From Dryocola clanedunensis_A (lineage in GTDB: Bacteria; Pseudomonadota; Gammaproteobacteria; Enterobacterales; Enterobacteriaceae): 64,000 nt of DNA. Shown piece by piece: positions 8,587-16,245 of the stretch. A model generated the notes under the pieces. That model made no database searches and was not told where the DNA came from. It saw nothing but the letters and a program-made list of their open reading frames with translations. A program made the position numbers and the translations under genes. Location: assembly GCA_038405435.1 (NCBI GenBank), contig JBBYHZ010000001.1, one strand, 5' to 3'. Within the stretch, counting starts at the first letter, position 1. Every line of letters starts with the position of its first letter.

Positions 8587-9936
8587 CTAGATTGCCCAGC
8601 CGCCCGCGTAGAACGCTACCAGCGCAATCGCGATTACTACCGTGCCGATGTTCAGCTTGCGCCATTCACCGGAGACCAGACGGCCAATCACCAGCGTGGC
8701 GAAGCCGATCATGATGCCGGTAACGATGTTACAGGTCAGCACGATGAACACCGCGGTGATCAGGCCAGCCATCGCATCCACAAAGTCAGCAAAGTCGATT
8801 TTCGCCACGTTGCTCAGCATCAGCAGGCCGACGTACATCAGCGCAGGCGCGGTTGCGTAGGCAGGCACCAGGTATGACAGGGGGGAGAGGAACAGGATCA
8901 GCAGGAACAGCACGCCAACGGTGATGGCCGTCAGGCCCGTTTTGCCGCCCGCTGCCGTACCCGCCGCGGACTCAATGTAAACCGCCGCAGGGGCTGCGCC
9001 CACAAGGCCGGAGAACACGCTGCTCAGGGAGTCGGTGGTCAGCGCTTTGCCGCCGTCAATGATCTGCCCGTCTTTATCCAGCAGGTTCGCCTGACCGGCT
9101 ACCGCGCGGATAGTCCCGGTGGCATCGAACACCGCCGTCATCACCAGCGCCAGTACGCTCGGCAGTACGACGGGATTCAGCGCGCCCATAATATCCAGGC
9201 TGCCGATCAGCGAATGGCCGGACTCATCTTTCAGCGACGGCATGGCGAAAATGCCGGAGAAGTGCACGGTTGGATCGAAGATCAGGCCAACGACGGAAAC
9301 GCCGATAATGGTCAGCAGAATGCCGCCGGGGACTTTTAATTTCTCAAGGCCGATAATAACGGCCAGGCCAATCAGCGACATGATCACCGGGAAGCTGGCG
9401 AAGTTGCCCAGGGCAACCGGCAGGCCTTCCAGCGGGTTCTTAACCACCAGGCCCACGCCGTTGGCGGCAATCAGCAGCAGGAACAGGCCGATACCGATGC
9501 CGGTGCCGTGCGCCACGCCCATCGGCAGGTTGCGCAAAATCCAGCTGCGGATGCCGGTGGCGGAGATAATGGTAAACAGCACGCCCATCAGGAACACCGC
9601 GCCTAAGGCAACGGGAACGCTGATGTGCTGGCCGAGCACCAGGCTAAACGCGGTAAAGGCGGTCAGCGAGATGGCACAGCCGATAGCCAGCGGCAGGTTC
9701 GCCCACAGGCCCATAACCAGCGAGCCAACGCCCGCGACCAGACAGGTTGCCACAAAGACCGCTGCCGGCGGGAAACCCGCTTTGCCCAGCATGCCCGGTA
9801 CAACAATGACGGAATAGACCATCGCGAGGAAGGTAGTCAGCCCGGCCACGACTTCCTGACGAACGGTGCTGCCACGTGCAGATATTTTGAACCAGGCGTC
9901 AAGACCGCCGGTCGCACGCGGTGAAGGAGTAGACAT
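8587..9936 (-). CDS. ghxP: Guanine/hypoxanthine permease GhxP
   Basis: A 449-residue inner-membrane protein of the NCS2 azaguanine-resistance (AzgA-like) branch, with about 14 hydrophobic segments. Signature stretches include VAGLTTFLAMVYSVIV near the N-terminus, and TAVFDATGTIRAVAGQANLL and ESAAGTAAGGKTGL around residues 275-345, which in this family line the purine site. GhxP (YjcD) imports guanine and hypoxanthine with protons. The start at 9936 is preceded by a purine-rich site. The 349 bases upstream carry three PurR-like half-palindromes, in keeping with the known PurR control of purine uptake genes. GhxQ (YgfQ) is the close paralogue; synteny with yjcE and soxR favours GhxP. Confidence 0.95.
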   Translation of the reverse strand: MSTPSPRATGGLDAWFKISARGSTVRQEVVAGLTTFLAMVYSVIVVPGMLGKAGFPPAAVFVATCLVAGVGSLVMGLWANLPLAIGCAISLTAFTAFSLVLGQHISVPVALGAVFLMGVLFTIISATGIRSWILRNLPMGVAHGTGIGIGLFLLLIAANGVGLVVKNPLEGLPVALGNFASFPVIMSLIGLAVIIGLEKLKVPGGILLTIIGVSVVGLIFDPTVHFSGIFAMPSLKDESGHSLIGSLDIMGALNPVVLPSVLALVMTAVFDATGTIRAVAGQANLLDKDGQIIDGGKALTTDSLSSVFSGLVGAAPAAVYIESAAGTAAGGKTGLTAITVGVLFLLILFLSPLSYLVPAYATAPALMYVGLLMLSNVAKIDFADFVDAMAGLITAVFIVLTCNIVTGIMIGFATLVIGRLVSGEWRKLNIGTVVIAIALVAFYAGGWAI

Positions 9937-10285
9937 AGTGAAAAATCCCCTGAGATTTTTATGATTACGTTGTTACACGTGACGGACTTCCCGCTGCCGA
10001 TTAAACATCTAATCCCTGGCCGTGATTGCGACAAAATGGGGCGTCGCAAAATAGCAAACGTTTAACTCCACGTGTAAAAACTGTGCGTCAAATTGAAGGC
10101 AAACGATTATCCGGTCTTCTTGAGTGGATTTTCAACCGAACTTTCTCGCTTTTTGCTGAAAATCGCGCTGGGCGAACAAATTATCGCCACGTCGTGCGCA
10201 AACGATATCGTCGATGCGCAATTTCGCAACAATACTGCAAGATACCGATAATGTTTTTCACTGACTCATAGGATTTCTGAATAGG
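9937..10285 (-). promoter_or_regulatory. ghxP upstream region with PurR-like sites
   Basis: This gap holds three close matches to the PurR operator core CGCAAACG: GCAAACGTTT at 10054-10063, GGCAAACGATTATC at 10099-10112, and GCGCAAACGATATCGT at 10196-10211. The first matches the central palindrome best and the last has the full left arm. No coding region is convincing here. Binding is inferred. Confidence 0.55.
10052..10211 (-). promoter_or_regulatory. Cluster of three PurR-like operators
   Basis: The individual sites (10054-10063, 10099-10112, 10196-10211) all share GCAAACG, the left arm of the PurR palindrome. The first is 118 bases from the ghxP start and the closest to the full symmetric consensus. 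Listed apart from the wider region to fix coordinates. Confidence 0.5.
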
Positions 10286-10954
10286 TTAGCCGCCCGGGAT
10301 GCCGAAGGGTCCGCCCTGGGTAATGGCACGTTGCCATGCCGGACGCTGCTGCGCATTTTTCAGCCATGCCTGGAGATTTGGCAGATCGTTAAGCCCCCCT
10401 CTTTCCAGCAGGGCGATAACCGGGAAAATCATCTGGATATCCGCCGCGCTGAAAGCCTGCCCGGCAAACCAGGGGGAAGTGCCGAGATAGTTTTCAATAA
10501 ACCGGGCGTGCGTAAGGATCTGCTTATTAAGATAGGCCTTCTGCACGCCCTGCCCCAGCACATTACCTACCGGGCGCAGCAGCCAGGGCACGGGAGCCTT
10601 CCCAAGGCTGCTGAAGACCAGCTTCATCATCAAAAGCGGCATCAGCGATCCTTCGGCATAGTGCAGCCAGAAGCGGTATTGCAGCCTGTCCTGCGCGGCG
10701 ATGGGCTTCAGGCGGCTTTCGGGATCGTAGGTCTCCTGGAGATATTCAAGAATGGCGCCGGACTCCACCAGCACATTGCCGTTGTCCTCCACCACCGGAG
10801 ATTTGCCCAGCGGATGCACTTTTTTGAGCGACTCGGGCGCCAGCATGGTGGGTTCACGCTGGTAACGCACGATCTCGTAGGGCTGCTCAAGTTCTTCAAG
10901 CATCCACAGCACGCGCTGCGAGCGGGAGTTGTTCAGGTGATGGACGAGGATCAT
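10286..10954 (-). CDS. Glutathione S-transferase family protein
   Basis: A 222-residue cytosolic protein with the two-domain GST layout: a thioredoxin-like N-terminal domain (1-80) with an SRSQRVLW motif at 10-17, where the active-site Ser lies in this subgroup, and the glutathione-binding segment KSPVVEDNG followed by VESGAILEYL (about 51-73), then an all-helical C-terminal domain (90-215) containing the conserved SAADIQM. It probably conjugates glutathione to electrophiles, or reduces peroxides; the substrate is unknown. It stands alone between ghxP and sraL. It is not E. coli GstA or GstB by sequence. Confidence 0.85.
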   Translation of the reverse strand: MILVHHLNNSRSQRVLWMLEELEQPYEIVRYQREPTMLAPESLKKVHPLGKSPVVEDNGNVLVESGAILEYLQETYDPESRLKPIAAQDRLQYRFWLHYAEGSLMPLLMMKLVFSSLGKAPVPWLLRPVGNVLGQGVQKAYLNKQILTHARFIENYLGTSPWFAGQAFSAADIQMIFPVIALLERGGLNDLPNLQAWLKNAQQRPAWQRAITQGGPFGIPGG

Positions 10955-11067
10955 GGGCTAACCTTTTGTTTTCTGGGATGGGATAACTATAGGAAACGCT
11001 GCGTAAAACGGGGAATAAAAATCGCTCAAAAAACACACAATTTTTCTTGCTTACTCGCCAGCGGGTT

Positions 11068-11223
11068 CTACACTTAAGTTATCGGCGCAATCCGGAACCT
11101 CCTGAGAACCTGTAATTGAGGGGCGCTGACGTCGGGGGAAACCCTCCTTGCGAAAAGCGGGATAGATCGAAAGACAAAGACCGGGAACAAACTAAAGCGC
11201 CGAAGTCGGGCGCTTTAGTTTTG
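11068..11223 (+). ncRNA. sraL: Small RNA SraL (RyjA) with sigma-S-type promoter
   Basis: The sigma-S-type -10 element CTACACTT lies at 11068-11075, placing the RNA start near 11082. The RNA would run about 140 bases to a strong terminator: ACTAAAGCGCC (11191-11201) pairs with GGCGCTTTAGT (11209-11219), followed by a U-run. Internal stems include the GGGG/CCCUCC region near 11118-11150. Position (downstream of soxR, on the opposite strand), size and the sequence as I recall it fit SraL, a stationary-phase, Hfq-associated RNA reported to repress proP and to act on the rho leader in Salmonella. Here it ends 64 bases before the soxR stop, so it does not overlap soxR. Confidence 0.75.
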
Positions 11224-11240
11224 GGCTGAAATGTGGCGCA

Positions 11241-11267
11241 GCCCGGCTAAGCGCAGCGTCATCCGGC
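11241..11267. repeat. REP-type palindrome downstream of soxR
   Basis: The GCCCGGCTAAGCGC...GTCATCCGGC palindrome belongs to the same REP family as the element at 45759-45790. It lies between the sraL terminator and the soxR stop. Confidence 0.7.
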
Positions 11268-11287
11268 AATTCAAACCGGGCTTTATC

Positions 11288-11743
11288 CTAATCCTCCAGC
11301 AGGCGCGCGCCCGTTCCCTGCTCGCCCAGCCTGTCCCCCGGGTTACGCAAAGGACAGTCCGCGCCGGACAAACAGCCGCAGCCGATACAGCCGTCCAGCT
11401 CATCCCTTAATGCGGTTAGCGTATGAATCCGGCGATCCAGCTCCTCGCGCCACAGGGACGAAAGCTTCTTCCAGTCATTCTTATTGATGGAATGCCCGTC
11501 CGGCAACACGCCGAACGCTTCGCCAATCGTCGCCAGCGGAATGCCGATGCGCTGGGCAATTTTAATGATCGCCACTGTCCGCAGCACGTCGCGGGCGTAG
11601 CGCCGCTGGTTTCCGCTATTGCGCGAACTCTTGATCAGTCCCTTACTTTCGTAAAAGTGCAGCGCCGAAACGGCCACGCCGGTGCGCTTCGCCACTTCAC
11701 CCGGTGACAGCAGGGATTTAAAACGGGGGGCTCTCTTTTCCAA
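11288..11743 (-). CDS. soxR: Redox-sensing transcriptional activator SoxR
   Basis: A 151-residue MerR-family regulator: helix-turn-helix near residues 11-45 (LLSPGEVAKRTGV...), a dimerisation helix at about 85-115, and the [2Fe-2S] cluster motif with C119, C122, C124 and C130 (CX2CXCX5C) all intact. Oxidation of the cluster by redox-cycling compounds or nitric oxide makes SoxR underwind the soxS promoter and activate it. The gene diverges from soxS across an 86-bp region that carries the perfect SoxR palindrome. SoxR occupies that operator and so also limits its own expression. Confidence 0.97.
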   Translation of the reverse strand: MEKRAPRFKSLLSPGEVAKRTGVAVSALHFYESKGLIKSSRNSGNQRRYARDVLRTVAIIKIAQRIGIPLATIGEAFGVLPDGHSINKNDWKKLSSLWREELDRRIHTLTALRDELDGCIGCGCLSGADCPLRNPGDRLGEQGTGARLLED

Positions 11744-11750
11744 AATGCGC

Positions 11751-11781
11751 TTTACCTCAAGTTAACTTGAGGAATTATACT
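11751..11781 (+). promoter_or_regulatory. SoxR operator and soxS promoter
   Basis: The 18-base perfect palindrome CCTCAAGTTAACTTGAGG (11755-11772) lies between -35 TTTACC (11751-11756) and -10 TATACT (11776-11781). The 19-bp spacer is the over-long spacing typical of MerR-family targets, which SoxR corrects by DNA distortion. Confidence 0.93.
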
Positions 11782-11829
11782 CCCTGCCAGTTAACCCTGC
11801 TAATCGATAACGTTGATTAAGGAAGGCCC

Positions 11830-12153
11830 ATGGCACACCAGGACATCATTTATACCCTGACTGAATGGATTGATGAGCATATCGACCAGCCGCTGAACAT
11901 CGATGTGGTGGCGAAGAAATCGGGCTACTCCAAGTGGTATCTGCAAAGAATGTTCCGCGCCGTGATGCGCCAGACGCTGGGCGAGTACATTCGTCAGCGC
12001 CGCCTGCTGCTGGCCGCAAGAGAGCTGCGCTCCACCCAGCGGCCTATTTTTGATATCGCGATGGATTACGGCTACGTCTCCCAGCAAACCTTCTCACGCG
12101 TTTTCCGCCGGGAGTTTGACCGTACGCCGACGGACTACCGCCACCACGCCTGA
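11830..12153 (+). CDS. soxS: Superoxide response regulator SoxS
   Basis: A 107-residue AraC/XylS-family activator consisting only of the DNA-binding domain, with two helix-turn-helix units (about residues 24-43 and 72-95, the latter including FDIAMDYGYVSQQTFSRVF). SoxS binds soxbox sites of genes such as sodA, zwf, fumC and nfo, and its level is set by SoxR-dependent transcription plus rapid proteolysis. Length and sequence match the family. It converges with pdeC: the soxS stop is one base from the pdeC stop, so no separate terminator is visible between them. Confidence 0.96.
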   Translation: MAHQDIIYTLTEWIDEHIDQPLNIDVVAKKSGYSKWYLQRMFRAVMRQTLGEYIRQRRLLLAARELRSTQRPIFDIAMDYGYVSQQTFSRVFRREFDRTPTDYRHHA

Positions 12154-12154
12154 A

Positions 12155-13750
12155 CTATCGGGCGGGGCTGGTTGGCAGCGGGGTGTGCTGGCCTGCCAGC
12201 GCAAGCCAGTTAATAAAGTCATGCGGGGGCATCGCCTTTGCAAAGTGCCAGCCCTGGCAATACTGCACGCCGCGCGCCTGCAGCCAGTCAACCTGCTCCT
12301 GCGTTTCGACGCCTTCCGCAATGGTTTTCAGATCCAGACTGCGGGCCATATCAATAATATGTTCCGCAATGAGGTAGCAGGCCTTATCGGTGGTGAGATT
12401 ATCGATAAAAGATTTATCAATCTTCAGGATATCCACGTTTAAAAACTGCAGATTATGCAGGTTGGAATAGCCCGTTCCGAAATCGTCGATGGCAATTTCA
12501 AACCCCGCCTGCCGGAAGGCCTGAATGACCGGCCTGGTTTTTGGCACGTCGATAAAGCCCCGCTCGGTTACCTCAACCTTTATCTGGTGGGCTTTCACGC
12601 CGTACTGCTCGATTTTCTCCTCCAGCACCGACACCAGGCGCGGGCAGTGGAAATCCGTGGCGGACAAATTAACGGATACGTAAAGCTCCGGATGAATCGC
12701 CAGAAATTCCCCAAGATCGTTGAACAGAGCGTCCACCACGTAATCCGAAATTCGCTGAATCAGCCCCTCCGCCTCGGCCAGCGGAATAAAGCTGGCGGGG
12801 CTAACGGACTGGCCGCTGTAATTTACCCAGCGCAGCAGGGCCTCTGCGCCGACGCATCTCCCTGACTGAATATCAATAATGGGCTGGTAGTGCAGCTTTA
12901 GCTGATTTTTCTCAATCGCGCGAATCAGCAGACGTCGGGGAGAATTAAGCTGCTGGCGAGTGCGCGACCACATCAGCAGAAGAATAATGCTGCAGATCAC
13001 CCCCAGCGGCACGGTCAGCGTCAGCTGGTGAAACCACTCTTTATTGAAGCGCTCGCCGGACGTGGAGACGATGACCGCGATGGGCCGCCGCCGGGACTTT
13101 TCAACGGCGTAAACCCGATCATTATCCGTAAAGTATTTTTCGTTACCTAGAATAAACTGGTGCAAACGCTGCTTGTTTACCTGTTCGCTTAACGAGAAAA
13201 ACTCTTTGGTGACAGTATCATAGACGCCATAATCCAGCGTGCGGTCATCTGACATGACGTCGGTGTAGGCCCGGGGATTAACCAGCGCAATATAATTCCC
13301 CCGCTGCATGTAAGTCATTTTATGGTCAGCAAAAAAGGGCGTGTCCAGATAATAGTAAATCGACACGTTTGGCTTACGGGTATAATTCGGTTTTGGCGCA
13401 GTGAACGGCACCGGAGGCTTATAAGCGGTGGAGCATAAAAATTCATTGCCCCTGCTGTAAATCACATCTTCGACATAAAGTTTGCTGCGCGCGATATCCA
13501 GCATTTTCTGCATATGCTTTGGGCTGCAAACCTGCCCGGAATACTGCCCTGCCTCCGCCTGTGCAGAAGCGACCTGCTGGATAACAAGCTCTGTTTTTTC
13601 GATCGCTAATTGCGCAAAAGAGCGTAGATGCTGCCTTGTCTCAGATGCAGCGCGAACGTGCGCAAAATACACAGCCAGCATAACGGGCAAAAACACCGTT
13701 AGCATCAGCCCCGCCGTCCGAAATATACGCAGGCTCATCCGTCTTGTCAT
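12155..13750 (-). CDS. pdeC: Cyclic di-GMP phosphodiesterase PdeC (YjcC), CSS-EAL
   Basis: A 531-residue inner-membrane enzyme. A first membrane segment (about 11-31) leads into a periplasmic CSS domain with C75 and C106, the cysteines whose disulfide state controls the family through DsbA/DsbB. A second membrane segment (about 243-261) precedes a cytosolic EAL domain. Catalytic and metal residues look complete: E303 in EALLRW, N361, the EVTE motif at 393-396, D422-D423 in IDDFGTG, K446, and E479 in AEGVE. It should linearise c-di-GMP and favour motility over biofilm. The E. coli order soxR-soxS-pdeC is kept. An 18-bp palindrome lies 73 bases upstream. Confidence 0.95.
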   Translation of the reverse strand: MTRRMSLRIFRTAGLMLTVFLPVMLAVYFAHVRAASETRQHLRSFAQLAIEKTELVIQQVASAQAEAGQYSGQVCSPKHMQKMLDIARSKLYVEDVIYSRGNEFLCSTAYKPPVPFTAPKPNYTRKPNVSIYYYLDTPFFADHKMTYMQRGNYIALVNPRAYTDVMSDDRTLDYGVYDTVTKEFFSLSEQVNKQRLHQFILGNEKYFTDNDRVYAVEKSRRRPIAVIVSTSGERFNKEWFHQLTLTVPLGVICSIILLLMWSRTRQQLNSPRRLLIRAIEKNQLKLHYQPIIDIQSGRCVGAEALLRWVNYSGQSVSPASFIPLAEAEGLIQRISDYVVDALFNDLGEFLAIHPELYVSVNLSATDFHCPRLVSVLEEKIEQYGVKAHQIKVEVTERGFIDVPKTRPVIQAFRQAGFEIAIDDFGTGYSNLHNLQFLNVDILKIDKSFIDNLTTDKACYLIAEHIIDMARSLDLKTIAEGVETQEQVDWLQARGVQYCQGWHFAKAMPPHDFINWLALAGQHTPLPTSPAR

Positions 13751-13822
13751 GGTGGTCTCATGTCCCTGCTATTACCGCCCTTTACCCTTAACCGGAACAC
13801 TCCCGCAATGTCTCGATTAAAT

Positions 13823-13840
13823 TGCATGAATATTCATGCA
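13823..13840. promoter_or_regulatory. 18-bp perfect palindrome upstream of pdeC
   Basis: TGCATGAATATTCATGCA is self-complementary over all 18 bases. With its flanks it contains TGCAT-GAAT-ATTCA, resembling the ArgR box (TGAAT-N4-ATTCA), though the box assignment is uncertain. Confidence 0.5.
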
Positions 13841-14123
13841 TAAGCAACAGGCGTTTTTTCCTTACTGACAAAGCTTAGAGCAAAATAAGTCGTTACGTAG
13901 CGACGCCCAGGAATAACCGGCGATAAGTTTTAGCTTACGGCGTAAAAATGGGCATTATTTTAATTAAACCAGCAGCGAATAAACCATTAACTGAAATTAG
14001 TCCGTATTCCCGGAATTTGATCCCAGCGGCAAAATGACGGCGGCAGGCCCGCCATCGGGTAAGCCACTGTTTAAGCAAAACGTGTGAAAAACGCACAGCG
14101 CTTCTGGCGATTAAAAAAGCAAA

Positions 14124-14139
14124 TGTGATATAGTTCACA
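14124..14139 (+). promoter_or_regulatory. CRP-cAMP site upstream of yjcB
   Basis: TGTGATATAGTTCACA is an exact TGTGA-N6-TCACA match, centred about 139 bases before the yjcB start. It could act on a yjcB promoter around 14160-14200. Confidence 0.65.
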
Positions 14140-14270
14140 ACTTCGCTGCAAGCGTAATTTTGTTTACATTTTCTGCAACCACTCATACTGACGGTTCTGT
14201 TCTGCTCTCTGGCGCACCTCATGATGCGACACCGTTACAGGTAATGAGTTTGCCTCTGAGGATCGGCTCC

Positions 14271-14552
14271 ATGACTGCAATCACTACCGGCGTTTTACTT
14301 ATGCGCTGGCCGTTAGTAAGTGCCGTGCTGATGTTTCTCGCCAGCACCCTGAATATTCAATTTCGAAAATCCGACTATGCGTTTTTAGCCGTCATCAGCA
14401 GCCTGCTGGGCATCGCCGCCGCGCTCTGGTTTGCCACCGGCCTGCTGGGCCTGACGTCGGCGGATTTCGCCGTGATGTGGTCGTCGTTTAAAGATGTGAT
14501 GGTCGAGATTTCCAGCCACGCGCCGCCTGAATGGCCGATGGTGATGACCTGA
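14271..14552 (+). CDS. yjcB: YjcB family inner-membrane protein
   Basis: A 93-residue protein with three hydrophobic segments (about residues 8-24, 35-58 and 60-78), unknown in function but recognisable as the homologue of E. coli YjcB, which lies beside pdeC in the same way. I place the start at the ATG at 14271, behind GAGGAT at 14258-14263; an upstream extension in frame to 14160 would add 37 residues absent from the family. Motifs shared with the family include MFLASTLNI and the C-terminal PPEWPM. A perfect CRP site lies upstream. No partner gene gives a clue to its job. Confidence 0.85.
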   Translation: MTAITTGVLLMRWPLVSAVLMFLASTLNIQFRKSDYAFLAVISSLLGIAAALWFATGLLGLTSADFAVMWSSFKDVMVEISSHAPPEWPMVMT

Positions 14553-14649
14553 TAAGCCGCTCCGGCAGCCGCCGTCATTGCGTGCTGATCTAAGGCGAAG
14601 TATTGCAGTTTGACTAGAATGAATAGATGAAAGCTATGGAGTCAGCTCC

Positions 14650-16191
14650 ATGAACGTCATCTCTCTTTCGCGGCTCGCCGTCACCTGCTTCGCCTGCCTT
14701 ATCGCTTTTTTGTTAATTAACAGGGTCTCTGCCGCTGCCCCCGTAGAGGCTTTACCGCCACAGCCGGAACAATCGGATCTGGCAATCAGCGCGGACGCGA
14801 TACTGCAGCCCTGGAAAGGTGATTTGCCCGGCATGCTCGACCGACGCGTCATCCGGGTTCTCACTACCTACAGCAAAACGTTTTACTTCCTTGATAGGGG
14901 CACCCAGCGCGGGCTTACCCACGACGCGTTTATCGCGTTAGAAAGCGATCTGAACCGCAGGCTCATCAAGGACAAAAAGCTTCAGCATCGCCATCTCCGG
15001 GTACAAATCATCTTCGTGCCGGTCGCCCGCGACAGGCTGTTTGCTGCCCTCAACGAAGGCAGGGGCGACATCGCGGCGGCTAACCTCAGCGTGACGCCCG
15101 CGCGTGAGAAGCTGGTCTCCTTTACAACCCCCCTGTATACCAACGTTAAAGAACTTCTCGTCTCCGGACCTTCATCCCCCAACGTGTCGACGCTGGAACA
15201 GCTCTCCGGCAAAACCGTCTTCGTGCGCTTTTCATCAAGCTATTACGAAAGCCTGCGGGCGCTCAACGTGCGTTTTGCTCGCGAATCTCTTCCCCTAATA
15301 ACGCTCGAGCCAGCCCCCGAGGCGCTCGAAGATGAGGATCTGATCGAAATGCTCAACGCGGGCCTCATCCCGCTGATCGTTGTCGATCGTCACAAGGCTC
15401 TTTTCTGGAAACAGGTGTTTCCAGAAATTCAGGTGCATGAAGATGTGGTGCTGCGCGACGGCGCGGACATCGCCTGGGCGGTGCGCAAAAACAGTCCTCA
15501 GCTTCTCGCGCTGCTTAATGGCTTCGTTGAGGAGAACAGCAAGGGCAGCCTGCTGGGCAATATCCTGCTTACCCGCTACCTGAAAAGCGTTAAATACGTC
15601 AAAAATGCCGCGGCTGATGAAGAGCGACGCAAGCTGCTGGCGATGGTGGAGGTGTTCAGAAAGTATGGCGACCAGTATGACGTGGACTGGCTGCTGATGG
15701 TGGCGCAGGGCTATCAGGAGTCTCGCCTCGATCAGAGCGCCCGCAGCAAGGCCGGGGCGATTGGCGTGATGCAGGTTTTACCGAGCACCGGCAGGGAGCT
15801 GAACGTCGGGGATATCCGCAAGCTGTCCCCCAACATCAATGCCGGAGTGAAGTATATGCGCTGGATGATCGATCATTACTACCGCGACGAACCCATGACG
15901 CCTCTCGACAAGGCTCTCTTCACATTCGCCTCTTACAACGCGGGCCCGGCGCGCATTGCCCGGCTGCGTATCGAAACGCAAAAGCGCGGCTTCGATCCCA
16001 ACGTCTGGTTTGGCAACGTGGAATATCTGGCCGCCGAGAAGATCGGCACCGAAACGGTGACCTATGTCAGCAACATCTATAAATATTACATCGCGTACCA
16101 GCTCATCATGAAGGAGCGGGCTCTTCAGCAGAAGGCGCGGGAACAATCGATGGGCCAGCCGGTGCCGGAAAAAGCAAAGGTGACAGAGTGA
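14650..16191 (+). CDS. MltF-like lytic transglycosylase with solute-binding domain
   Basis: A 513-residue protein: an N-terminal hydrophobic segment (about 10-28) that is a signal peptide or anchor, a family 3 periplasmic solute-binding domain (about 65-310), and a C-terminal SLT transglycosylase domain (about 335-485). The SLT catalytic Glu is E357 in YQESRL, followed by GAIGVMQVLPST and, near 425, FASYNAGPARI, all hallmark motifs. MltF enzymes cut peptidoglycan to anhydro-muropeptides, with the binding domain acting as a regulator. It is not the canonical mltF (which lies beside purL), so it is an extra paralogue. There is no lipobox. It stands alone between yjcB and the convergent ssb. Confidence 0.88.
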   Translation: MNVISLSRLAVTCFACLIAFLLINRVSAAAPVEALPPQPEQSDLAISADAILQPWKGDLPGMLDRRVIRVLTTYSKTFYFLDRGTQRGLTHDAFIALESDLNRRLIKDKKLQHRHLRVQIIFVPVARDRLFAALNEGRGDIAAANLSVTPAREKLVSFTTPLYTNVKELLVSGPSSPNVSTLEQLSGKTVFVRFSSSYYESLRALNVRFARESLPLITLEPAPEALEDEDLIEMLNAGLIPLIVVDRHKALFWKQVFPEIQVHEDVVLRDGADIAWAVRKNSPQLLALLNGFVEENSKGSLLGNILLTRYLKSVKYVKNAAADEERRKLLAMVEVFRKYGDQYDVDWLLMVAQGYQESRLDQSARSKAGAIGVMQVLPSTGRELNVGDIRKLSPNINAGVKYMRWMIDHYYRDEPMTPLDKALFTFASYNAGPARIARLRIETQKRGFDPNVWFGNVEYLAAEKIGTETVTYVSNIYKYYIAYQLIMKERALQQKAREQSMGQPVPEKAKVTE

Positions 16192-16196
16192 GCATT

Positions 16197-16219
16197 AAAA
16201 AAGCCCCGTAAAACGGGGC
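16197..16219 (-). terminator. Terminator after ssb
   Basis: GCCCCG (16203-16208) pairs with CGGGGC (16214-16219). On the minus strand it is followed by a U-run from the A-run at 16197-16202. It lies between convergent genes. Confidence 0.8.
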
Positions 16220-16245
16220 CCTGTGGGATTATTTATAACGGATAA

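Larger units (their letters stand above)
13751..14270. promoter_or_regulatory. Intergenic region between divergent pdeC and yjcB
   Basis: This 520-base gap has no believable gene. It holds a perfect palindrome near pdeC (13823-13840), a perfect CRP consensus (14124-14139) toward yjcB, and AT-rich stretches that could serve as promoters, for example TTTACA near 14162. An open frame leading into yjcB from 14160 is treated as its leader, since the yjcB start is better placed at 14271. Confidence 0.5.
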
